Shown here in pieces: positions 11,702 through 23,700 of a stretch of DNA of 64,000 nt; the stretch's first letter is position 1; every line of letters starts with the position of its first letter. A program made the translations under genes and the position numbers. Source of the stretch: Macrostomum hystrix. Lineage: Eukaryota > Platyhelminthes > Macrostomidae. The stretch is from assembly GCA_950097015.1 (NCBI GenBank), contig CATNEN010000038.1, positions 29,170,501 through 29,234,500 of the forward strand. Direction: 5' to 3'. The notes beneath the pieces are model-generated. The model saw only the letters and a list, made by a program, of their open reading frames with translations. It was not told the DNA's origin and did not search any database.

Positions 11702-14700
11702 GTACACAGTCCTACCCAATGGCTATCTGCAGTTATCCAATGTGCAGCCAGAGGACTCAGCCATATACCAGTGCTTCGCAGTGAACTCGGCAGGGGAAGT
11801 CTATCACACATGTTGGCTTCGAGTTAACAGTAAGTTGCACTGCAACTTCTCAGCAATAATTTATATTTTTTACAGCAACTGACTTTTTTTCCGGATAGCA
11901 AAAGAAAATAACATAATTTGCTGTCGTAGCACGGGATATTTCAAGCCTATAATTTTATTGTAAATAAGAAATAATAATAAGGAAATATTTATGAACCTGG
12001 CTTAGCAACCTTCAGCTAGCCGTCTGTCAATTTCTTCCGCTAGCTAGAGTCTCAAATTCGTTCTCTAGAAGAAATATTAAATTAGACAGAAAATAAATAA
12101 AATGACGGATCAAAAACTAATTTCATTTGTTGCTATTTTTTTCTTTTGCTTAACTGCTTTCTCTCCCCTAATCTGTCTTTCCTCTCCCCTTATCTGTGTC
12201 TTTCTCCCTCCTTATCTGTGCCTTTCTCCCTCCTTATCTGTGTCTTTCTCCCTCCTTATCTGTGTCTTTCTCCCTCCTTATCTGTGTCTTTCTCCCTCCT
12301 TATCTGTGTCTTTCTCCCTCCTTATCTGTGTCTTTCTCCCTCCTTATCTGTGTCTTTCTCCCTCCTTATCTGTGTCTTTCTCCCTCCTTATCTGTGTCTT
12401 TCTCCCTCCTTATCTGTGTCTTTCTCCCTCCTCATCTGTGTCTTTCTCCCTCCTTATCTGTGTCTTTCTCCCTCCTTATCTGTGTCTTTCTCCCTCCTTA
12501 TCTGTGTCTTTCTCCCTCCTTATCTGTGTCTTTCTCCCTCATTATCTGTGTCTTTCTCCCTCATTATCTGTGCCATTCTACCTCCTTATCTGTGTCTTTC
12601 TCCCTCCTTATCTGTGTCTTTCTCCCTCCTTATCTGTGTCTTTCTCCCTCCTTATCTGTACCTTTCTCTCTCCTTATCTGTGTCTTTCTCCCTCCTTATC
12701 TGTGTCTTTCTCTCCTCTTGTCTATGTCATTCTTACCACATAATCCAAAGCTCATTTAATTGTATTTTATGAGCTTTGGAGACAGGAGACAGGACATCTC
12801 TCCCCTGTCTTATCTCATCCCTGTTTCATCTCTGCCGTGTCTCATCTCTCCCCCTGTATCATCTCTCCCCTGTCTCATCTCTCCCCTGTCTTATCTCATC
12901 CCTGTTTCATCTCTCCCGTGTCTCATCTCTCCACCTGTATCAACTCTCCCCTGTCTCATCTCTCCCCTGTCTCATCTCATCCCTGTTTCATCTCTGCCGT
13001 GTCTCATCTCTCCCCCTGTATCATCTCTCCCCTGTCTCATCTCTCCCCTGTCTTATCTCATCCCTGTTTCATCTCTGCCGTGTCTCATCTCTCCCCTGTC
13101 TCATCTCTCCCCTGTCTCATCTCTCCCCTGTCTCATCTCTCCCCTGTCTTATCTCATCCCTGTCTCATCTCTCCCCTGTCTCATCTCTCCCCTGTCTCAT
13201 CTCTCCCGTGTCTCATCTCTCCACCTGTATCATCTCTCCCCTGTCTCATCTCTCCCCTGTCTTATCTCATCCCTGTTTCATCTCTGCCGTGTCTCATCTC
13301 TCCCCCTGTATCATCTCTCCCCTGTCTCATCTCTCCCCTGTCTTATCTCATCCCTGTTTCATCTCTCCCGTGTCTCATCTCTCCACCTGTATCAACTCTC
13401 TCCTGTCTCATTTCTCCCCTGTCTTATCTCATCCCTGTCTCATCTCTCCCCTGTCTCATCTCTCCCCTGTCTCATCTCTCCCCTGTCTCATCTCTCCCGT
13501 GTCTCATCTCTCCACCTGTATCATCTCTCCCCTGTCTCATCTCTCCCCTGTCTTATCTCATCCCTGTTTCATCTCTGCCGTGTCTCATCTCTCCCCCTGT
13601 ATCATCTCTCCCCTGTCTCATCTCTCCCCTGTCTTATCTCATCCCTGTTTCATCTCTGCCGTGTCTCATCTCTCCCCTGTCTCATCTCTCCCCTGTCTCA
13701 TCTCTCCCCTGTCTTATCTCATCCCTGTCTCATCTCTCCCCTGTCTCATCTCTCCCCTGTCTCATCTCTCCCGTGTCTCATCTCTCCACCTGTATCATCT
13801 CTCCCCTGTCTCATCTCTCCCCTGTCTTATCTCATCCCTGTTTCATCTCTGCCGTGTCTCATCTCTCCCCCTGTATCATCTCTCCCCTGTCTCATCTCTC
13901 CCCTGTCTTATCTCATCCCTGTTTCATCTCTCCCGTGTCTCATCTCTCCACCTGTATCAACTCTCCCCTGTCTCATCTCTCCCCTGTCTTATCTCATCCC
14001 TGTTTCATCTCTGCCGTGTCTCATCTCTCCCTCTGTATCATCTCTCCCCTGTCTCATCTCTCCCCTGTCTTATCTCATCCCTGTTTCATCTCTGCCGTGT
14101 CTCATCTCTCCCCTGTCTCATCTCTCCCCTGTCTCATCTCTCCCCTGTCTCATCTCTCCCCTGTTTCATCTCTCCCGTGTCTCATCTCTCCCCCTGTATC
14201 ATCTCTCCCCTGTCTCGTCTCTCCCCTGTCTCATCTCTCCCCTGTCTCATCTCTCCCGTGTCTCATCTCTCCCCTGTCTCGTCTCTCCCCTGTCTCATCT
14301 CTCCCCTGTCTCATCTCTCCCCTGTCTCATCTCTCCCCTGTCTCATCTATCCCCTGTCTTATCTCATCCCTGTTTCATCTCTGCCGTGTCTCATCTCTCC
14401 CCCTGTATCATCTCTCCCCTGTCTAATCTCTCCCCTGTCTTATCTCATCCCTGTTTCATCTCTCCCGTGTCTCATCTCTCCCCCTGTATCATCTCTCCCC
14501 TGTCTCATCTCTCCCCTGTCTTATCTCATCCCTGTTTCATCTCTCCCGTGTCTCATCTCTCCACCTGTATCAACTCTCCCCTGTCTCATCTCTCTCCTGT
14601 CTTATCTCATCCCTGTTTCATCTCTGCCGTGTCTCATCTCTCCCCCTGTTTCATCTCTCCCCTGTCTCATCTCTCCCCTGTCTCATCTCTCCCCTGTCTC

Positions 14701-17700
14701 ATCTCTCCCCTGTCTCATCTCTCCCCTGTCTCATCTCTCCCCTGTCTTATCTCATCCCTGTTTCATCTCTCCCCTGTCTCATCTCTCCCCTGTCTTATCT
14801 CATCCCTGTTTCATCTCTGCCGTGTCTCATCTCTCCCCCTGTATCATCTCTCCCCTGTCTCATCTCTCCCCTGTCTTATCTCATCCCTGTTTCATCTCTC
14901 CCGTGTCTCATCTCTCCACCTGTATCAACTCTCCCCTGTCTCATCTCTCCCCTGTCTTATCTCATCCCTGTTTCATCTCTGCCGTGTCTCATCTCTCCCC
15001 CTGTATCATCTCTCCCCTGTCTCATCTCTCCCCTGTCTCATCTCTCCCGTGTCTCATCTCTCCCCTGTCTCGTCTCTCCCCTGTCTCATCTCTCCCCTGT
15101 CTCATCTCTCCCCTGTCTTATCTCATCCCTGTTTCATCTCTGCCGTGTCTCATCTCTCCCCCTGTATCATCTCTCCCCTGTCTCATCTCTCCCCTGTCTT
15201 ATCTCATCCCTGTTTCATCTCTGCCGTGTCTCATCTCTCCCCCTGTATCATCTCTCCCCTGTCTCGTCTCTCCCCTGTCTCATCTCTCCCCTGTCTCATC
15301 TCTCCCGTGTCTCATCTCTCCCCTGTCTCGTCTCTCCCCTGTCTCATCTCTCCCCTGTCTCATCTCTCCCGTGTCTCATCTCTCCCCTGTCTCATCTATC
15401 CCCTGTCTTATCTCTCCCCTGTCTCATCTCTCCCCTGTCTCATCTCTCCCCTGTCTCATCTCTCCCCTGTCTCATCTCTCCCCTGTCTCATCTCTCCCCT
15501 GTCTCATCTCTCCCCTGTCTCATCTCTCCCCTGTCTCATCTCTCCCCTGTCTCATCTCTCCCCTGTCTTATCTCATCCCTGTCTCATCTCTCCCCTGTCT
15601 CATCTCTCCCCTGTCTCATCTCTCCCCTGTCTCATCTCTCCCCTGTCTTATCTCATCCCTGTCTCATCTCTCCCCTGTCTCATCTCTCCCCTGTCTCATC
15701 TCTCCCCTGTCTCATCTCTCCCGTGTCTCATCTCTCCACCTGTATCATCTCTCCCCTGTCTCATCTCTCCCCTGTCTTATCTCATCCCTGTTTCATCTCT
15801 GCCGTGTCTCATCTCTCCCCCTGTATCATCACTCCCCTGTCTCATCTCTCCCCTGTCTTATCTCATCCCTGTTTCATCTCTCCCGTGTCTCATCTCTCCA
15901 CCTGTATCAACTCTCCCCTGTCTCATCTCTCCCCTGTCTCATCTCATCCCTGTTTCATCTCTGCCGTGTCTCATCTCTCCCCCTGTATCATCTCTCCCCT
16001 GTCTCATCTCTCCCCTGTCTTATCTCATCCCTGTTTCATCTCTGCCGTGTCTCATCTCTCCCCTGTCTCATCTCTCCCCTGTCTCATCTCTCCCCTGTCT
16101 CATCTCTCCCCTGTCTTATCTCATCCCTGTCTCATCTCTCCCCTGTCTCATCTCTCCCCTGTCTCATCTCTCCCGTGTCTCATCTCTCCACCTGTATCAT
16201 CTCTCCCCTGTATCATCTCTCCCCTGTCTCATCTCTCCCCTGTCTTATCTCATCCCTGTTTCATCTCTGCCGTGTCTCATCTCTCCCCTGTCTCATCTCT
16301 CCCCTGTCTCATCTCTCCCCTGTCTTATCTCATCCCTGTTTCATCTCTGCCGTGTCTCATCTCTCCCCTGTCTCATCTCTCCCCTGTCTCATCTCTCCCC
16401 TGTCTCATCTCTCCCCTGTCTTATCTCATCCCTGTCTCATCTCTCCCCTGTCTCATCTCTCCCCTGTCTCATCTCTCCCGTGTCTCATCTCTCCACCTGT
16501 ATCATCTCTCCCCTGTCTCATCTCTCCCCTGTCTTATCTCATCCCTGTTTCATCTCTGCCGTGTCTCATCTCTCCCCCTGTATCATCTCTCCCCTGTCTC
16601 ATCTCTCCCCTGTCTTATCTCATCCCTGTTTCATCTCTCCCGTGTCTCATCTCTCCACCTGTATCAACTCTCCCCTGTCTCATCTCTCCCCTGTCTTATC
16701 TCATCCCTGTTTCATCTCTGCCGTGTCTCATCTCTCCCCCTGTATCATCTCTCCCCTGTCTCATCTCTCCCCTGTCTTATCTCATCCCTGTTTCATCTCT
16801 GCCGTGTCTCATCTCTCCCCTGTCTCATCTCTCCCCTGTCTCATCTCTCCCCTGTCTCATCTCTCCCCTGTCTTATCTCATCCCTGTCTCATCTCTCCCC
16901 TGTCTCATCTCTCCCCTGTCTCATCTCTCCCCTGTCTTATCTCATCCCTGTCTCATCTCTCCCCTGTCTCATCTCTCCCCTGTCTCATCTCTCCCCTGTC
17001 TCATCTCTCCCGTGTCTCATCTCTCCACCTGTATCATCTCTCCCCTGTCTCATCTCTCCCCTGTCTTATCTCATCCCTGTTTCATCTCTGCCGTGTCTCA
17101 TCTCTCCCCCTGTATCATCTCTCCCCTGTCTCATCTCTCCCCTGTCTTATCTCATCCCTGTTTCATCTCTCCCGTGTCTCATCTCTGCACCTGTATCAAC
17201 TCTCCCCTGTCTCATCTCTCCCCTGTCTTATCTCATCCCTGTTTCATCTCTGCCGTGTCTCATCTCTCCCCCTGTATCATCTCTCCCCTGTCTCATCTCT
17301 CCCCTGTCTTATCTCATCCCTGTTTCATCTCTGCCGTGTCTCATCTCTCCCCTGTCTCATCTCTCCCCTGTCTCATCTCTCCCCTGTCTCATCTCTCCCC
17401 TGTCTTATCTCATCCCTGTCTCATCTCTCCCCTGTCTCATCTCTCCCCTGTCTCATCTCTCCCCTGTCTTATCTCATCCCTGTCTCATCTCTCCCCTGTC
17501 TCATCTCTCCCCTGTCTCATCTCTCCCCTGTCTCATCTCTCCCGTGTCTCATCTCTCCACCTGTATCATCTCTCCCCTGTCTCATCTCTCCCCTGTCTTA
17601 TCTCATCCCTGTTTCATCTCTGCCGTGTCTCATCTCTCCCCCTGTATCATCTCTACCCTGTCTCATCTCTCCCCTGTCTTATCTCATCCCTGTTTCATCT

Positions 17701-20700
17701 CTCCCGTGTCTCATCTCTCCACCTGTATCAACTCTCCCCTGTCTCATCTCTCCCCTGTCTTATCTCATCCCTGTTTCATCTCTGCCGTGTCTCATCTCTC
17801 CCCCTGTATCATCTCTCCCCTGTCTCATCTCTCCCCTGTCTTATCTCATCCCTGTTTCATCTCTGCCGTGTCTCATCTCTCCCCTGTCTCATCTCTCCCC
17901 TGTCTCATCTCTCCCCTGTCTCATCTCTCCCCTGTCTTATCTCATCCCTGTCTCATCTCTCCCCTGTCTCATCTCTCCCGTGTCTCATCTCTCCACCTGT
18001 ATCATCTCTCCCCTGTCTCATCTCTCCCCTGTCTTATCTCATCCCTGTTTCATCTCTGCCGTGTCTCATCTCTCCCCCTGTATCATCTCTCCCCTGTCTC
18101 ATCTCTACCCTGTCTTATCTCATCCCTGTTTCATCTCTCCCGTGTCTCATCTCTCCACCTGTATCAACTCTCTCCTGTCTCATCTATCCCCTGTCTTGTC
18201 TCATCCCTGTCTCATCTCTCCCCTGTCTCATCTCTCCCCTGTCTCATCTCTCCCCTGTCTCATCTCTCCCCTGTCTTATCTCATCCCTGTCTCGTCTCTC
18301 CCCTGTCTCGTCTCTCCCCTGTCTCATCTCTACCCTGTCTCGTCTCTCCTGTGTCTCATCTCTCCCCTGTCTCATCTCTCCCCTGTCTCATCTCTCCCGT
18401 GTCTCATCTCTACCGTGTCTCATCTCTCCCCTGTCTCGTCTCTCCCCTGTCTCATCTCTCCCTTGTCTCATCTGTCACCTGTCTTATCCCTACCCCCATC
18501 TCATCTCTCCCTTTCTCATCTCTCCCATTTATTATTTTCCAGTTTCAAATATTTCCGATATCAAAATTCCTGAATCCGTATAAAAAACTTATGTTTGACT
18601 TTCGGGTCGAAATTTTTTTAGTCAATTTGTCATTCTAAATCATTTGATAAGTGACTAGTGTTCAATAACCTTATGAATATTTGTCGTTTCGCCTATGACG
18701 CAACGTAGCTTTTCATTCTCTGTTGGCTCTTTCGCGTAGCATCGGCAAAGATTTAAAAAAATCCTAACTATAAGACAGCAAGGCTTTTAGCATGAAAGAA
18801 AAATAAAAGCTTTTTTTCGACTTGTCATTTCGGATTTCTGCTATGAAAATTCTTCGCGAGAGATGCACTTGTAAGGTATCGAGTGTTAGCACTTAAACAT
18901 TGTGATTGCTTTTTATGACCTATAGGTCTTCACTCCATTATTCTCAATTATCCCCCCCGTTGAAAGCTTTGTTTGATAAGACTTCATCAAAGATATTTAG
19001 ACACCTTCAGATAAAAGATTTCCTTTGACTAAGATTTTCATGAAAAAGCGTCAAAGTTATTAATAAGGCATTTTTCTGTTATTCTAGAAAACAAAAATTG
19101 GGGTTTAAGGCAGTTTCTAAAAAGGCATATTTTGGCTAAAATAATATCAAGTACTTTTTGGCGCATTTTCTTATTAACCTGTAAAGTTTTTAATGTAACT
19201 TTTTTTAATGGCGCAACGATAACGGTACGCGAAAAGTTTGCATAAACATCTGCTGGTTTCAATACGAATGAGCTCTTCAACCGCTACAAATCATAATACA
19301 CTGCTGAGATTGTGGGAGAAGACACGGGGGGTAGAGTGGGAGAAGACACGGAGGGTAGAGTGGGAGAAGACACGGAGGGTAGAGTGGGAGAAGACACGGA
19401 GGGTAGAGTGGGAGAAGACACGGAGGGTAGAGTAGGAGAATACACGGAGGGTAGAGTGAGAGAAGACACGGAGGGTAGAGTAGGAGAAGACACGGAGGGT
19501 AGAATGGAGAAGACACGGAGGGTAGAGTGGGAGAAGACACGGAGGGTAGAGTGGGAGAAGACACGGAGGGTAGAGTGGGAGAAGACACGGAGGGTAGAGT
19601 GGGAGAAGACACGGAAGGTAGAGTGGGAGAAGACCCGGAGGGTAGAGTGGGAGAAGACACGGAGGGTAGAGTGGGAGAAGACACGGAGGGTAGAGTGGGA
19701 GAAGACACGGAGGGTAGAGTGGGAGAAGACACGGAGGGTAGAGTGGGAGAAGACACGGAGGGTAGAGTGGGAGAAGACACGGAGGGTAGAGTAGGAGAAT
19801 ACACGGAGGGTAGAGTGAGAGAAGACACGGAGGGTAGAGTAGGAGAAGACACGGAGGGTAGAATGGAGAAGACACGGAGGGTAGAGTGAGAGAAGACACG
19901 GAGGGTAGAGTAGGAGAAGACACGGAGGGTAGAATGGAGAAGACACGGAGGGTAGAGTGGGAGAAGACAAGGAGGGTAGAGTAGGAGAAGACACGGAGGG
20001 TAGAATGGAGAAGACCCGGAGGGTAGAGTGGGAGAAGACACGGAGGGTAGAGTGGGAGAAGACACGGAGGGTAGAGTGGGAGAAGACACGCAGGGTAGAG
20101 TGGGAGAAGACACGGAGGGTAGAGTAGGAGAATACACGGAGGGTAGAGTGAGAGAAGACACGGAGGGTAGAGTAGGAGAAGACACGGAGGGTAGAATGGA
20201 GAAGACACGGAGGGTAGAGTGAGAGAAGACAAGGAGGGTAGAGTAGGAGAAGACACGGAGGGTAGAATGGAGAAGACACGGAGGGTAGAGTGGGAGAAGA
20301 CACGGTGGGTAGAGTGGGGGAAGACACGGAGGGTAGAGTGGGGGAAGACACGGAGGGTAGATTGGGAGAAGACACGGAGGGTAGAGTGGGAGAAGACACG
20401 GAAGGTAGAGTGGGAGAAGACACGGAGGGTAGAGTGGGAGAAGACACGGAGGGTAGAGTGGGAGAAGACACGGAGGGTAGAGTAGGAGAAGACACGGAGG
20501 GTAGAATGGAGAAGACACGGAGGGTAGAGTGAGAGAAGACACGGAGGGTAGAGTAGGAGAAGACACGGAGGGTAGAATGGAGAAGACACGGAGGGTAGAG
20601 TAGGAGAAGACACGGAGGGTAGAGTGGGGGAAGACACGGAGGGTAGAATGGAGAAGACACGGAGGGTAGAGTGAGAGAAGACAAGGAGGGTAGAGTAGGA

Positions 20701-23700
20701 GAAGACACGGAGGGTAGAATGGTGAAGACACGGAGGGTAGAGTGGGAGAAGACACGGTGGGTAAAATATGAGAAAACACGGTAGGAACAGTAAGACAGGA
20801 CAGTCACAAAGATAAGCAATCAGATTCAAAGTCTGAATTTGGATTATAATAGCATCAGATTTATTTGCATGGCAACTGAAGGAATATTTGCCTCGATGTA
20901 TAAAGATAGGAAGTATTTGTTTGATCAAGCGGCCAGCCACATGGATAATGTCGAGTGCCCAAAAAGTTTTCGCAATTAAAAGCTTTTGGGTCTGTAAACA
21001 TGCAGAAAATAATAATTATTAATTAATAACAATAATATAGTAAAGGCCGTTGCTAATAGAGATATACAAAAGACAAGAACTTTTCAAGTGGCTCTGAAGG
21101 ACAATAATTGGTTCACAAGTTCATACTCAAACTCGGAACTGCAGGTCAATGTAAAGGCCCTAGAAAAACTAAATTATTTGTGCAGTAGACTTTCCAAGCA
21201 GAAGATCGATATTAACTTGAATTTGATGTCGACTAATTCGTAAAGAGACTAATTGTTGGCACACTAACAGTACTATTGCCAATCGATATGAAATATCTCT
21301 AGTTTATTTTTAGATAAACTTTTTATCGAAGCTTCTTAATCTGTCAGGATATAAAATGGTCTTATACGGATTCAATTCTAGAATATTTTTTGCGAACTAG
21401 ATAAAAAATAAGCAATCAAATTATAAATAATTGATACTATGAGGTGGGATTTTCACACAAAAGATCCTTCATTTTAGTGTTTCTAACGGATATAATTAGA
21501 TTCCTAATTAACTGGGATTTGATCCTGTATTATGGCACGGCTGAACCTCAGTTGGGATCTAAGATGACAAGAGGTCTTCAGGTGAAGGGCAGCCAGGTGT
21601 ATGACTCATAGCCGCTAAGCTCAATGTCAAGCCCGTTATTTTTTTGTTTTGTTAAGATCATTTAATAAATGATAGTTTTTTTTAATAATCATTTGTTAGA
21701 CAGTCTTCCACACTCTATATCTTAGCATCTAAATGATCTATATCCAGAATTCTTTGTTATGAATCTGCAGTGCCTCATTTTTTCTGTCTTTGTGTGTGCT
21801 CTCTGTGTTTCATTCACCATTTCACAGACCCTGGACAAAAGAGGCAGATATTTCACATATATAGAATATATAGCATTAGAAAAATAATATTTGGGATATG
21901 CAGGGAAAGAGAGAGACAGAGAGAATGATTGCATAATCTTTGAACAGGGGTTTGGTCTAGGTGTATTCAGCTGTAAGCGGAACACTCACACGCACCATGT
22001 TGAGGGGATCAATGTGAAAAGGAGCCCCGTTACTGTGTTTGACGAAATTCGGAGATCAACAATAGGATATTGTGGGATTAAATCGCATAATTATATATTG
22101 TTATTGTGTTTCACTATTAGATGCATTTACGTACTATAATAATGAATATTCACTGATCAAATCGATTGTCACTTCACTTCTTCTTGACTTAAAATACAAG
22201 TATTTGTCACAGGGAAACGATTCGTGTCTTTAAACAAGATTAGCTGAAGAAATGATTACAAGCATTAACTAAAAAACAGTAGTTTGCCTCTCGCTCCAAG
22301 GTTCCTGAGTTCGATTTCGCGGCGAGACCACATTTACTGCCGTTGTATTGAGGGCGCTGCCGCGGAGAGAAGGCTTGTTGGCTTGTCCAGCAATTTACGC
22401 TCTTGAGTGCCAACCAACAAGAACAGTAAGAAAGTCAGGGCAGATGTACACACCTGTGTGAGTGTGTGCTCAGGAGTCAAGGGAATGGGCAGAGTTGCTG
22501 CCTCACTGACTTCTAGCCATTGTCACCAAATGATGAGCCCGTGCCCGCCCGCTGCCCTCCTGCAAAAATTATTGCTTAAGGAAAAAAAATATCTTGCTAT
22601 TTTTATGAATTTTTTCCGCTACAGCTTACAATAGCAAGGTGAGCTAATTAATGACAAAAACTTGTTAGACTGATGGTCAAAGACGGCAGTGATTTATGAC
22701 TACTCACTAAATCACTATCCTCACTGATTTGTGTCCAATCACCGGCCTATTGTATCGCAGCACAAGCAACAGCGGGTTTCTTGCTCATTAAAGTCTGCCT
22801 AGTCTGCTCACAGCATTGTACCTGCCAACTCTAGCAGAAATTGCAACTTTGCAGAAACTTTCATGCTTTCTGAGTCCGTTTGTCGCAGTTAATCGTGCTT
22901 TCTTTTTTTTTCTTAATTTTTAGAATCGTGCTTGAGCTGTGTGCTCAACAGAATTTTCAGAAGACGCGAAAGTGTGAATAGCGGAAAGGATTACGCAACA
23001 GATCATTCCTTGGAGGATTATTAAATTTTCACTCTTGAACTACTTCAGTATTTAATCCAATTTCAATTAGTTTTACGAGCTGGATTGTCTCACGAGCATT
23101 GGAGCTAAGAGAAAGCATTGCTAATTTCCTGCCGAGCAATTTTCTGAGCTGTTCTCAAATAACAGAAGCTTATATCTTTTGTAAATTTGCATAAGTTTGT
23201 AAATAAGTTTTGTTATATTATTTTCCATCTGAAACAGCTGAGCCGCGTACAAGATCCCTTTCTACCCCTCAATTAGCCGGACTTTCTCCCCTTTCTGCCC
23301 CTTGAATTTTCCAGACTTTCTCCCCTTTCTACCCCTTGAATTTTCCAGACTTTCTCCCCTTTCTACCCCCTCACTTCTCATGACTTTCTCCCCTTTCTAC
23401 CACTTGAATTCTCCTGACTTTCTCCCCTTTCTACCCCCTCACTTCTCCAGACTTTCTCCCCTTTCTACCCCTGAATTTGCCAGACTTTCTCCCTTTTCTA
23501 CCCCCCTCACTTCTCCAGACTTTCTCTTCTTTCTACCCCTCACTTAATTATACTTTCCCCCTTCAAAGCCAGATGATGAATTCTCTCATTTCTTCTTCAC
23601 TAAGTCACATTTCATTCCCATCAGCAAACTTTCACCCTCTACCTGTTCTTCTATATCGTTAAAGTCTGAGTCACTTTTTTACATAATTTTTTCTGCCTCA

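Noticed and set aside
12760-18638. Three overlapping ORFs of about 970-1,940 codons rich in Ser, Pro, Leu and Cys
   Set aside because: All forward frames are open at once because the 16-bp unit lacks stops. The sequence lies in an sdk intron, and no domain, start context or splice pattern supports a protein.
19277-20940. Minus-strand ORFs of about 500-550 codons
   Set aside because: Same artefact from the 24-bp array, antisense to sdk.
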